Shown here: positions 34,453-46,190 of the stretch, piece after piece
How positions within the stretch are numbered: position 1 is the stretch's first letter
Layout: every line of letters starts with the position of its first letter
Source of the DNA: Nelumbo lutea
Taxonomy: Eukaryota; Streptophyta; Magnoliopsida; Proteales; Nelumbonaceae
Assembly: GCA_022828595.1 (NCBI GenBank)
Contig: JAKGHH010000001.1
Location: 205,301,813-205,365,812, forward strand
Reading direction: 5' to 3'
Length of the DNA: 64,000 nt
Translations under genes and position numbers: made by a program
Notes under the pieces: model-generated
What the model was told of the DNA's origin: nothing
Databases searched by the model: none
What the model saw: only the letters and a program-made list of their open reading frames with translations

Positions 34453-37400
34453 TCACTGTTGTTTTAGCCCCAAAGTCTTGGCTATTGTTGAAATATAATG
34501 CTGCATGAAATTAATTACGCCATAACCAGGTTTCTGCATAGCATCAATTAACAATTGGTAATCCCTCAAAATAGCATCAGATAATGGCTCCAGGAATTCA
34601 CACCTGGCTAAGATTTCAGGTGGTGGTACTCCAGCAACGAGGTCTGAATCAAGCTTTGGCTTGCCTTTGGTGAACTCTTGAGACTCTTCGATCAAAGGGT
34701 CTTCAAGGGCAGATGGCGATGCCCCTGGGATGACTTCCTGCTTGAAAGGCAATGCTCTTGCAACTTGCAAACAGAACTCTATCCATTGGTGAATTAGCGG
34801 AGATGGACCTCTGATTCGCCCACCAATTTGACTTGTAGAAAATCTAGAGGCGGAAGGAATTGCCTGCAAAGAGTATAAAATTATGGTGTTTGGGTTATTT
34901 TAGTAAGAACCTCACTCACTAGACAATGGAGCACGACACTGTCAAGGGAGAAATGATGTTCCAAGTACGAACATCTAGACACATTTTGATTCTGGCTTTA
35001 ATAGGTCACTCCCAAACTGCACTTTGTATTTTGAATCAGACAAAGCTCACCAGGAAAACCTGAAACTTGTTACATGTGGGGCATGAAAGAATCTCACAGC
35101 AACAAATTCAACAATTGGAAATAACCTAGTGTATCACTAGTTAGTGACACAATAACAATGGAACAGAAATTTCACTTTTGTTAATGATAAATACATGATG
35201 GAACAGAAGCTCATTTTTTTGGTAATTGCTAAGTGGAACATAACCATATTTGGGCTACAAATTTGCCCACATGCAGTAGTTAGGTAGTTTTTTTTTGCTT
35301 TTTTTTTTATCAATAACAACATTTCATTACTTAATCACAAAAGAATTACAGAGAGGAAGATAAACTTTCTTATCTTCCGAAGGGAGAAAACACTCCCAAG
35401 AACGAAAAGAAAAATTGCACTTGTGCCCAAAACATTGATTCCCTCACAACTCCTTGCTTAGCTAATCCATCCACAAAGGAGTTAGTTGACCTTAACTTCC
35501 ATCTCCTGAACCAGCCACCTAAACTTCCTCCTCTCATTACTGTACATCCATAAACTGCTATTTCCTTTATTCAGCCAACCTACCACCACCTTTGAATACC
35601 CTTCAATGAAGAGTTTTCTTATATTCATTTCCTTGGCTCTTTGAACCTCCTTCCAAAACTGCAAGTATTTCAGCCCTGAGAGAGTCACCCACTCCAATTG
35701 GGCCGGAGAACAAGGCGGAGACAAGCCCATTCTCATCCCTAAAGACACCTCCAATCCCCGATTGTCCAGGATTCCCCCAACTGCTTACAGTGCCAGAACT
35801 GACCAAATCAGCAGATTTTTTTTTTTTTTTGATGAATACCAAATCAGCAGATTGTAACTCCTTGGTCTGTTTCCAGTGCAACATTTTCCTAACCATTTTA
35901 CATAATCAGCAATGGGTTGATTATCAAGATGAACTGATTGAGTGAAATTTATCTCACGACTCTCACCCATCTGCACGTAAAGATATACAATAGATTTTTC
36001 CTTGAATATCCAACGTTTCTATTTAACAGATAATTCAGACTTTCTTGAGGAGTTTCTTTTCTTCCCCCACTCTTTTTGGGGATTGGGAATATGGTGGAAG
36101 ATTCAAGGACATATAACTACCCAAAAGGGTCAAATCCTAAAACATAATTAATTTTTATCAATAACTTTTTTTGGATCAGTAAATTTTTTATCAAGAACTT
36201 AAGAGATGATTAATAAAAGTTCAGGACATACCCATAAATCTGCCCACAAACTAGCGCCTGACTTGGGAACAACAACTACAATATTTGACATTCTCTTGGC
36301 AGCAGGGAGGACATCACTGCTCCAACCAACAGCAACCCAGACATCTCCCACTCCAAATGCTTTCAAGTAGTGCACACTGTCAAATAGACGAACCTGCAGA
36401 AGGACATCTCGGTAAACATGCTATCCTTATATTAACAAATGCAAATCTGATGCATTTGGCAGACATAAAGGTAACTGTTGATAATATACTACAGAATGGG
36501 TTTACATGCATTTTTATGCAATTATAAAGTCATTCCTTGGATAAGCCATGTCCAATACAGAACCAATCAGAAAATCCTGACATAAGCATACTTTTCCTAT
36601 TCTTGTTCTATATATGAAATTATATTCCTTTCCCATTTTCTTTAGTTATTCTTACTCCTTAGGGGTCATTGCTTAGTGTGTGAGAGCAGCCACTTTGTGC
36701 AAAATTGTCAAATGTTGGGTCCATATTGTCCAGTTAATGTGATTTCCACACTTAATAATCTGACCATAACAAGCAAAAATGGGCAGCCCCAGTGCATCCC
36801 ACCAATGCGGGGTATGGGGAGGGACGGATGTATGCAGCCTTACCCCTGCACATACAGAAAGGTTGTTTCCAAGATTTGAACCCTGGTCACCCAGGTCGCA
36901 ATGGACCAACCCAACCATTGCACCAAGACCATAACAAGCAACAATCTAAAAATCATGTTTATCATACCTGTTTTTGAAGCAATGCCAGATTCTGCATGAC
37001 AGCATTCCTCCCACCAGGAACTTCTGAGTCAAAATCCTTTGTATTATATGAAGCCCCCATGTACTTTAGAACTGCACCAACAACCTCTCTAGGAGAATCT
37101 ACCATTGAAATCTTCCCTGCAAGATCTGGTCTCCACAAATCCCCCCAGTCCTGCAATTGTGATTTATATATTCCCAGAATACTACAAACAACATGACAAG
37201 TTTACAACTTAATCTTGATTATACAGAACCTATATTTGTAATTATCCATTTCTAAATTTTGAAATGGGGATAGAAAATTCAGAATGTGTACCAATTCATG
37301 TATTGCTAAACCATGGTATTGACAGAAGGTGAAAACCTTGAAACAGGAAGCACGCTTACTTCAGATCAATTAAAAAGAAGGATTCTTAGGGATGAGGGAG

Positions 37401-38966
37401 GCATTATTTGTGCTTTATTTTCAGACCCAATCAAGCATGGTGAGTCAGATAAAGCAGAATCTTTTGTAGCAGCTTATGGGCTAGAGAAGGCCAAAGAATT
37501 GGGAATTGACAGATTGATTATTGAAGGGGATTCGAAAGTAGTTGTGGGATGAAAAAAGGAGAGGAGGTAAGTGAGGAATGATTTTAGAAGATTTATGTGG
37601 CTGTCAAAAGAAATGAACATCCAAGTACATTGGGTTATAAGATCTGCAAACAGCATGGCAGATGACTTAGCTAAGAAAGGGGTTCAATGACAGTGCCTCT
37701 GTTTTGCTCTATTTAGAGTAAGTAGGTGGCATCCTTCAAAACCAAAAGAGATATTTGCTTTGCAGCCAAGCATCCAGGTGAGCAAGAAAGACGGGACAAT
37801 GTGGAGATGTGTCCCATTCACAGTACTTTGGTGCATTTCAAAGGAAATGAAGAGCAGAATATTTGATAATGTGCAAATGATCCATTAATGTACGTGCTCT
37901 GTCATTGAAACCTGGTCTTGGATTGGATTCTTGGGTGCCCAGAATTTACTGATATCCAAAGAGACACTTCTAGGAATCCTTTTGGACAATAGAGTTATAA
38001 CTTGAATCTGCATAGTGTTGGGCAAGCTATTTGGTTGTGATTGTTGCAACTTTACTGGAAGCCTTACTAAAATGGAAAGAAAAATTAAAAAAAAAGTGGA
38101 GAGAAAGAGAGGGCAGGGGTTAAAACTTAACTAGTTAAAGATAAAAGGACAGTAAAGTCCTCAACTGTAAAAGGAATAGCTCCTCAAGAAGAACCCAAAT
38201 TGTAAAAACGAATAAAAATATTCTCTGTTCACTACTTTAGAAAGACAGATACAATCTCTTTAGAGAGGAACACCAGCTAGATAACTAAGCAACCTCTCTA
38301 CAAGAAACTTTTATGAGAAAAAGAAAAGAAAGCCTAAGTATTCTAGTGGACCCTATGATAAGTACCTCTTGATCTCTTTTTCTCTAAACAAGGCAACTGG
38401 GATTAATATTATTTGTCCACTTCATTGGGTAGTAAGGTAACTGCTTCTCAATGAAAATATACATGTCTAACAAAGAAAAATATAATTTATAAAAAAATAG
38501 GAAGGAAGTAAAAGAGAAGGCAAAGAAGAAAAATCAAAAACCAGAAATTTGTCCACTTTTGGTAAGTAAATAATTAGTTGCTACTTGCTATCACATGGTC
38601 CATACCATAAATAGATTGGAAGACATTCCCTATCTTGAATTTTAAATCAAAAAGAAAAAGAAAAAAAAAATAGATTTAGAGGCAATTACCTCTATTGGAG
38701 ACAGGTTATGTTTTTGAAATTTGCTTTTCTTGTATGCTATCACAATGCTTCCCCACCGATAAGGAGCACCCCAAATTTTCCCATTAGAGTCCAACTCTCC
38801 ATTACTGTTCCTGCATAAATAAGCCTGAACCAGTTTTAATGAACGTGAAATTGTAATATTCCACTTATTTCTACTTCTGCTTGTTTTCTTCTCTTTGTTC
38901 CTTATCTAATTACATTTTACAAATAACGACATCCTGAATTCTTTTTTCCCTTTTTATTTCTTTTCT

Positions 38967-39001
<35 letters not shown>

Positions 39002-42000
39002 ATGTTCAGTAAGCAATGCATAATGTATTTGACATGAACAGGAATTCTGACCTTCCATTTATCACTTAAGCCTTTAAACCAATCTTGGCTTTCTACATCT
39101 TCCATTGGTTCAATTATACCCTTCTTAATGGCCAAACTGAGCCAGGAGTCACCAACAGTAACAATATCAGCTGCTATAGAAGATCTAGGATCCAGACTGG
39201 TTTTACTAAAATCTTTATTTAGGTCGGAGAATATGTCCCCAAGACTTCCACGGAACTCTGAACGTAACTTCAATCTCCTTCCTTGTACTTGCATAAAATC
39301 CTATATTCACGAAAACAATAAGGAAACAATGCATAAAAAAGGGTTTTACTGAAGAAAGAAATAGAGGGATTTTAACCCAGAAATAATGAGTAGTCAATGA
39401 ACTATGGGTCGTAGCCTTATCTGATTCCAAATGTGTCAGTCCTAATGTGTTGTTAAGGGACTCGTACATTGTTGTAGGTCTAACTACATTTCCTGCCATT
39501 GTAGTAGTGTAAGCCAATTGGGTAAGGTTGATCTGTGGGTTCTCAAAATTGGGTACAGAGGCCAAAGAAGATATGTCAGTGGAAAGAATTACAGAATATC
39601 AAGTAATAATGTCTTCAGAAAAGGTTCCTCCCAAGAGGACCAAATTCCCTATTTATAGGGAAGGCTGGCCATGCAGGCATGCATGGCCTCTCGACATTCC
39701 AAAATATTCTAAGGAGATTATTAGTTACAACTGCAGATCCTATGCCTCCTCAGGTGAAGACACATGTCCAGAGGGGACCGGGTAGTAACCTATGTAGTTT
39801 TCCTCCTCTCCTTCATGATTCCATCACGTCAATGTTTTGAAAGTGCAAGGTGCAAAAAAGGCACAAGGGCTCAATTTGCGCCTGAGGCACACGCCTTTTT
39901 AAGCAAGGCGCAAAAATAAAAAATAAAAAATGCCAAAAATTTCAAAAAAACGCAAAAAATAAAAAATTTATTAAACATAATATTAATAAAAATATAAACT
40001 ATGATTTTAAAATAAATATTTTAAAAAACCTATTATCTAATATTAAAATACATAAATATATCATGTAAAGCATATTCAAATGAGAATTTAAAAATAAAAT
40101 CAAATATGTAAAACATTTTCAAGCATATAAAACCCACAATATCTTTTTTCTCAATTGCATTACTTCAAGTAGCTAATGTAATGTAAAACATATTACATTC
40201 CTGATTATACAAGCCACCTTTGTACCACACCCCTCGAGGCAAGCCCAAACAAGTCCACGTTAGGTCTACCAGCAGCTAGACACAAAAAAAAGCAAAAAAG
40301 CATCAAAGTTTCAAAAGGCGCACGCCTGAGCTGAGGCGCACCAGGCACACCAAGCGTGTTCCATTTGAAAGGGATGCACCTAGGACCTGGGCGAGGTGCC
40401 TACCCTAAAATGCGCCTCGTCTGTGCGCCTAGGCGTGCCTTTTAAATCACTGCATTACGTAGCATGATCTTAGCTTCTACGCCTTTCACGTGCAAAGTGC
40501 TATTTTGCCTAGGCATGAGTGTCGCAAGGCTAGATTTCAACAAACCCCTCTGAAGGATTCGCTGTTCCAGGAGTTCGACAAGTATTGTGAGTCCTAGAAG
40601 CTGAGTGCTCTGGAATCGTAATGCTCTAGTGCCATGCCATGGCAATATCTACTGTCTTACAGGTAGTTTGGAGATTAACAAATGTTATTGGAAAATCTGG
40701 GATCAGTATCAAATATTAACTTATTGCCTTGGGTTAAATGTTAACCTTAGCAGTTAACTTGGAGAAATCCTACATTCATAAAGAATTCTTACTAGTGAAA
40801 TATGCTTATCCATGTAAAGCTTTTCATATTTGTACATTTTCTCAAAATCTTCGCTCTGTTATAGAATGAAAATAAAATAACTTTCAACCCACAAAGTGGG
40901 CATTCTTTTTCTTAAAATAATAGAATACTGAAAATCCAAATGCAAATTGGACACCAGAAGGTTAGATGGTAGAAAGCAAGAGAGGTTCATCATTGTAGAG
41001 GAGAAAAGTTCACCCTTCATCATGTTGGGACCAAGACTAAGAGCATGGGGCAAACTAATACCATAATCAAAAAAAAAAAAAAAAAACTAGCAACAAATAC
41101 ACACGGTCTAGTGGCCATTGCATCTTCCGGTACATGCTGGATCTGAGACTTAAATCCCATAGTTTTCAGCTTTACGAATAGTAAATCCACACAATTTCCA
41201 CAAGATAGATGGATCACTTTCATAAGAACCTCACTGTTTTATAACTTGGAAATTCCATTGCAAGAACATGCAAATAAGGGGAAAGAGTTTACAAAAATTA
41301 AGAAGAGAAAGAAAGCGTGTCAAACAAAATGTGTACTGGACCTTAATCCAAGAAGGCGGTAATGAGCCACGGAGAGAAACAATTCTTAGAGGGACAGTCA
41401 AAGCGTATGTTTTAGACTTCCAGCTTTCTAGTGCAGCTTTCAACTCTTCATCTTCTACGGTTTCCAGAATATCAGATTTGCCTGTGTTTACTGTTTACCA
41501 AACAAGCCCGATCGGAAGATCAGAACTTTTTCAATAAATCCAGAGAGGGAGAGAGATTGCTACAACTGTTTGTCTTTCCCTCCTAAACCCAGAAATTAAA
41601 AATGGAAAATGATTAGCGAACATAAAAGAAGGATGACAAGAAACAGAACCTGCATTCGGATCGACCGAGGGGTAACCTCCCCTATCTCTTTCTTCGATCC
41701 TCTGCTCCAGTATTTTCTGAGATATGGGAGTGGGAACGACGGGAACCGGGGCGGCGACGGCCGTGCAGGCCCGGGCAGCAAAGCCAATAAATAGTATGGC
41801 AGAGGCAACGAGGTGAAACAATCCAGGATAAAGTTTTGTGGTTTCCTTGGATGACAGAGAAACCCCTGAAAAAGGTCCCTGCGACGACGGTGGCGTTAGG
41901 TTTCGGCCTCTGGAGAAGGCAAAAACCAGCGGATAGATTCTTAATTTCCTCCTATATAGGCTCAGGGTTGTCGAATTGTGGAGGAAAGGAGACTGAGGAT

Positions 42001-42070
42001 TAGGATTTGGGAAATGAGAGAGTAAGAGTGGCTGAGACAGTGGGGCTAACGGCAGCAGTGCCATTGTCAT
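34453..42070 (-). CDS. PotD-like (spermidine/putrescine-binding-type) plastid protein, complete
   Basis: Seven exons join in frame: 42070-41650, 41481-41342, 39300-39052, 38824-38690, 37150-36968, 36393-36232 and 34863-34453, all with GT-AG introns. They total 1701 nt, or 566 residues plus TGA. Residues 1 to about 100 are Ser/Pro/Arg-rich (MTMALLPLAPLSQPLLLSHF), like a chloroplast transit peptide. A hydrophobic stretch ending ACTAVAA may be a membrane or lumen-targeting signal. The rest resembles plant homologues of bacterial periplasmic solute-binding proteins (Arabidopsis At1g31410 type). Landmarks are ADIVTVGDSWLSLAIKKGII, WGAPYRWGSIVIAYKK, DWGDLWRPDLAGKISMVDSP, GDVWVAVGWSSDVLPAAKRM and SGASLWADLWAIPSASR. 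In bacteria this fold delivers polyamines to an ABC transporter; the plant ligand is not established here. Start chosen at 42070 because it opens the transit-like segment. The frame is also open upstream to 42181. Confidence 0.88.
35288..35975 (-). mobile_element. L1 LINE RNase H fragment in intron 6
   Basis: The minus-strand frames encode an L1 RNase H-like domain (GIGGVFRDENGLVSALFSGP, LRAEILAV, LFIEGYSKVVVGWLNKG). A 3' tail follows, ending ...TTGTTATTGAT plus a poly(A) that appears as T-runs at 35288-35310. It is frameshifted, 5'-truncated and non-functional. It lies in the same orientation as the host gene, between exons 6 and 7. Confidence 0.8.
35802..35853 (-). mobile_element. 20-nt micro-insertion with 16-bp target duplication
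   Basis: ACCAAATCAGCAGATT occurs at 35802-35817 and is repeated exactly at 35838-35853. Between the copies are 13 T followed by GATGAAT. On the minus strand this reads ATTCATC plus poly(A), which looks like an L1 3' tail. It is best explained as an extremely truncated retro-insertion into the older L1 fragment. Confidence 0.8.
36777..36926 (-). mobile_element. Au-like tRNA-derived SINE with perfect TSD
   Basis: This 150-bp element lies on the minus strand. It has a box A-like TTGGTGCAATGGT and a box B-like GGTTCAAATC, followed by GGAAACAACC and GGTAAGGCTGCATACATCC. It ends GGGCTGCCCATTT. These are hallmarks of the plant Au SINE family as I remember it. The 15-bp target duplication GACCATAACAAGCAA is exact at 36762-36776 and 36927-36941. 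It sits in intron 5 of the PotD-like gene. Confidence 0.88.
37313..37690 (+). mobile_element. L1 LINE RNase H fragment in intron 4
   Basis: The plus-strand frame includes LRDEGGIICALFSDPIKHGE, AYGLEKAKELGIDRLIIEGD and SKVVVG-stop. It then resumes in frame as WLSKEMNIQVHWV and NSMADDLAKKGVQ. It is an RNase H-like domain of an L1 element in antisense orientation to the host gene, with two internal stops. Confidence 0.75.
37691..38689. other. Remainder of intron 4
   Basis: Non-coding. It may include the 3' region of the L1 fragment. No further motif was seen. Confidence 0.5.
38966..39001. repeat. (TG)n(AG)n microsatellite in intron 3
   Basis: A compound dinucleotide repeat about 50 bases from the exon 3 donor (39051/39052). 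The pyrimidine-rich minus strand lies just inside the short intron. Confidence 0.9.
39830..40455. mobile_element. GC-rich-ended inverted-repeat element in intron 2
   Basis: The left end TTTTGAAAGTGCAAGGTGC with GCGCCTGAGGCACACGCC pairs with the right end GCGCCTAGGCGTGCCTTTTAAATCAC in inverted orientation. The interior is AT-rich. Related ends occur at 61470-61600 and 62990-63610, so this is a dispersed family. The class is uncertain and it has no coding capacity. Confidence 0.6.
40456..41341. other. Remainder of intron 2
   Basis: No exon is needed here, because exons 2 and 3 join in frame. The minus-strand frames at 40442-40645 and 41020-41223 are probably chance. A small unrecognised alternative exon cannot be excluded. 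Confidence 0.45.
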
Positions 42071-42500
42071 TGGCCGAGAGCGAGAGGAAAGACCACGGGA
42101 TATATTGTATATGTTTGGCATCGATGCTGCAAATAAAAACGGGCAGTGCCGTGCCGCGGGTCGGACTGGCCCGTGGACCAAGCTTTGGGCCAGGTCGGAG
42201 AGGTGAAAGAACGAGCAAAAGTTGCAACGGCGACAAGGGGCCGAAGGTAGATGGGGTTATCCCAGTTCAGTTTGCCGCTACGGGAAGAAAGAAGGGGACA
42301 AGGGAAGGGTAATATTGGGTTTTAAAAGAATTTTAAACGTTAAGTGGTATCACGTGTGTATGGGTTTTGACGGAATATTAATGGATATTAACGGTAAGAG
42401 TAAAGTTAGTTAATTCTCAAAAACAGTAGGAGTAGCATTAGTCAATTTTCAAACAATAAGGGTACAATTAGTCAATTAGCTAAAGCACAAGGGTAGTTTA
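42071..42500 (-). promoter_or_regulatory. Upstream region of PotD-like gene
   Basis: This is the promoter side of the minus-strand gene. A palindromic G-box core CACGTG lies at 42351-42356, about 280 bases before the chosen ATG. G-boxes bind bZIP and bHLH factors and are common in light-regulated plastid genes. No clear TATA box was identified. Beyond it, short direct repeats containing TTAGTCAATT lie at about 42405-42480. Confidence 0.4.
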
Positions 42501-43475
42501 AGAAATTTACTCATAATTAAATAAATTAGTATAATAAATTTAAAAACAATTATTTATTTTATTAAAATATTATATACTATATTATTATATATAAATATAT
42601 ATTGAATATATAAAATATATAAATATTATATATATAATATAAATAATACATATGTGTTGGGTCGGGCTAGCACACGGGCCACAGGCAGCATGGCCCACAT
42701 GGTCATGTCATATCAGCCCAGCCCACGGACTTAAAATCCCAAGCCCAGCATGGCCCACATGATTGTGTTGGGCCTGGCACGGCTCACGTGCCATTATCCC
42801 CACAGCACGACCTGATTTACACCTCTAGAAAACTATGCTACTGATGTGTGGGTTGGAAGTACCACTTTTTTGAGAAAATGGTGTCATTTTTTTTTTTTTT
42901 TTTGGAAATGTTGCTACCAAGTATGACGTTTCTTGGAGCAACAACAACATTTTCTGTTTGATACTAATGCTCTAGGAAACATTTTCAGCACTGGTACCCA
43001 TTATCCACTGCCACCTCATGTCCCTATTGGTAGCAATTAGTTGCAGCTCTAGGAAATGCCAAATCCGGTGTTGCTCCAAGCCACGCCTTCTTAATTTTAA
43101 AGGCATGACTTGGAGCACCATTTTTTCTGATGTGGCGATGATGTGTTGCCATTTTTTGGAGCAACGGCATCGATGCCAAATAGATGCATTTTCTACAATC
43201 ATGGTCCTTTGTTTTCGCTTTCAATATTTTCCTTTTCCTTTTCTATTTTCCTACAAATTAAATGTTTGGTTGCTGAGAAAAAAAGTTACAAACACAAGAG
43301 AGAGAGAGAGAGAGTTATATGAGTTTCATATGAAAGAGGGAAAAACTTTTGCTATTTGCAAAAAATAGTCTAGGTTGTTTTAGAAGCCTACACTAAATGG
43401 CATCGATTAACTAAGGTGTCATGTGTAAAGGCTCCCAAAACAGCCTAGGCCTTTTTTCCAAACAGGCAAAGTGAT
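42501..43475. other. Intergenic, repeat-derived
   Basis: 42640-42830 is rich in GGCCCAC/AGCCCAGC and ends TTTACACCTCTA, like one end of a TAGRGGTGTAAA MITE. 42920-43170 holds direct and inverted copies of CTTGGAGCAAC (about 42931, 43070 inverted, 43104, 43155). A (GA)n run lies at 43297-43314. No gene. Confidence 0.45.
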
Positions 43476-44083
43476 AGGGGTGTTTACATTAAATGTGATC
43501 AAACCGGCCCGACCCAACCCGAGTTGGTCAATTTTTCAAAACCATTGGTCGGCTTCAATTTGCATGAAAAAATAAACCAACAACTCAGTTTGGTAACAAA
43601 TCAAACTGAACTGATTCTATATGTTTAAGTAATTATTAATTAGCCCCTACCATATATGTTAAATGTTGATATATTTTATTTGTGTTTTGTTTGAACTTTG
43701 AAAAAAATGGTTATTTATGACAAAAACTGAAAACATAAAACCAATACAAATATAATACAATGGTATAATATTTAATTCAGTTCTTACAAATTTAAATATA
43801 TATTGACAAAAAAATCAGTTTTGCATAAAAAATTAATTGATTTAAATATATATTTTGATTTTGCATAAAAACTAAAAAGAAATAAACTTAAATATAAATA
43901 GATATTTTAGTTTAAAATATATATAAAAATTGATTAAACCAACCCAAACTGACCTTCATGTTTGTGTCAATTTTGCTTCAAGGTCGATCGGTTTCGGTTT
44001 AGTCAATAAGTAAATCGACTAGGTTGGGTCGGTTGAAGAAAATGACTAAAACTGACCTAACCCAACCTATGAACACTTCTACA
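43476..44083. mobile_element. TAGGGGTGTT-ended MITE
   Basis: The left end ATAGGGGTGTTTAC pairs with the right end GAACACTTCTA. GGTCGG/CCGACC-type subterminal segments mirror each other (CCGACCCAACC near 43510, GGTTGGGTCGG near 44024). It is AT-rich and non-coding, and fits the hAT-like group also seen at 6880 and 56307. Confidence 0.55.
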
Positions 44084-46190
44084 GAGTGATCTCATGGAAG
44101 AGGGGGTCACTTTATCTAATCCACATACTTGTAATGAATTTTGGGAATTCAGATTAGTTGAACGCAATGGCCGTTCAGCAAGTTGTGGAATCAATGATGA
44201 GGTTTCATGCCAATAATAAATTCATGGACTCCACTGTAAAAGGTGTGGGCCCATGTATTCAAATACTGGCATGGAACCTTATCATTGGTTCCACAACCTA
44301 TTGATCAACCATCATGTTCAGCCAAACCTTGCTTGAATTTTGTGCCCAACAATCTATTAACAATTTTTAAATTATAATTGTCTAATTTCTCCCTCCTTGC
44401 ATACTAACTTTAGATTTATGTTTTATATGCTATATGTGTTTATGTATTTACATATGTATGTAGATTTTCAACAAAGTTTTATGAGGGATTTTGATTTGTC
44501 AAATGTCTTCTAGAAGTTGGAACCTACTTGCATTTTCCCACTAGCAACTATTATGAATCTTCAAGTTAAAACATTAATAGCGATAATTTCAACCTAGAAA
44601 TGTGAACAGTGAATATCTACAAAGTGATTTTATGTCTCCTATTAAACAAAAATAACATCCAAAATAGTTCCCTCTTGCTTCTAAGAGTTTCTCTCTTATT
44701 TATGCAAGTATCTCTCTCACATCACAGTTTGTTCTATCTTCCTTTTTTTCTATTGTTTTGGGGGTTTGCTAGGGATGTGTAAGAGGAAGATTGGATTATA
44801 GGTTTTTCATTATTGTTTAGGGAAGATAATGTTTTGTATGACTCTTTTCCAATACAAGCGGTGGAAGACCTTCCCATTTTTTTTGTGTGGGCTTGTCACA
44901 AAGGATCAAAAGTTAATGGTTTGGCTTGGATATGTTCTTCCTGGTTTTTCTAAGTCGTGCTAGTGTTTATGGTCTTTAAGGAAGGAAACCATGGTTCTAC
45001 TTCGACAATGCTTCTTTACTTATGTAATTGTTGGCTTTGCCATTAAATTGGTGATCTAATCAGAAACAACCATGTTGAAGGTTATGTAGCAAGTTTTCAT
45101 GACATGGAACATTTATTCATTGCAAATGGAAAAGAGGTCTGTGATCATGTCTTAAACACATTTAGGAAAAAGGAAGATGACTTTTTGATGAACATGTTTT
45201 ATAGGTTCATGTTTTACTTATCTTCTTAAAACTTGGCTATGAGGCGTGTTTCATGGTGTTATGCATCTATTTAACCCAAATGCGATATAGTGCATTGAAC
45301 ATATTTTCTTTGTATTTTGAAAAAAGGGAGTCAACAATGTAGCAACTATTGCTTCCATTGGTGTTGATGATAGTTTTTCCAATGGTCGTCTATCTGATTA
45401 TAAGTTTTTTGGTGCCCTAGGTACCATTATGTCTTCTAAAGTTCAATTGCACCATGGGGTTACTATGACAAATGAAAGAGGAGTGGATATTGTCATATTT
45501 CCTTCTCTGATGTTTTATTGATGGATGCATTTTTAGAAAAATGGGTTGGTTCCATGGATCATGCGTTAAAGTTTCTATTCAAATCTACTTGTAATGTGTT
45601 GGATTTATTTACCACTTTTTATGGAAATAATTTTATCACGTTTAGTTGATAGGAGGTATTTCTTTGGCTTCCTCTCTACCCCCCCCCACCCCCCATCATA
45701 ATTGAATTGTGTTCTTAATACCATGGATTGGTTTTTCCTTGACATTATTTTCTACTCTTAAAACTTGCATAGACAAAGCTCTAGAATTACATTCTTTGCT
45801 ACAAGAGTTTTTAGTTTCATAAGTTTATCTCTATTGGAGGATGTTGTTCCTTCGTGTTTGGTGTTTACAAACTTTTGACACCACTTGTAAAGGTAACGTG
45901 TTGCTCATTCCTTGTGCTCATTATTACTCCATTGTTCTTCAACAAGTTTGGTCCATTACTTAATGTTAGGTTTTTTCTTAGGTCATGTTCATAACCAATT
46001 GTCATGTGTTGCTGTTTATTGTTTTGATTTTGTTTGTAATTTGAGCATTTTATCAATTTAATGTGCCTTTTTAGGCTTAAAAAAAAGAAGAAGCGTCTAG
46101 AAAGTGAACCCAATACAAGTTTGATGCTTTTATTTTATCATTTTGCAAACACCCAAGTGATCGAACAAGTTTTTGATGTCATGTCATTTT
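44084..46190. other. Intergenic, no gene seen
   Basis: No supported coding region. Some stretches (44760-45560) read like decayed retrotransposon coding sequence but give no confident motif. A C-rich run lies at about 45680-45693. Confidence 0.45.

Noticed and set aside
36777..36926. tRNA gene
   Set aside because: Boxes A and B are present but no cloverleaf or anticodon arm follows; the flanking duplication and tail identify a SINE.
40442..40645. Possible extra exon of the PotD-like gene
   Set aside because: Exons 2 and 3 already join in frame, and the segment abuts a transposon end.
41531..42181. 216-codon frame as a single-exon gene
   Set aside because: Only the part from 42070 to 41650 is coding exon 1; the rest reads into intron 1 after a GT donor.
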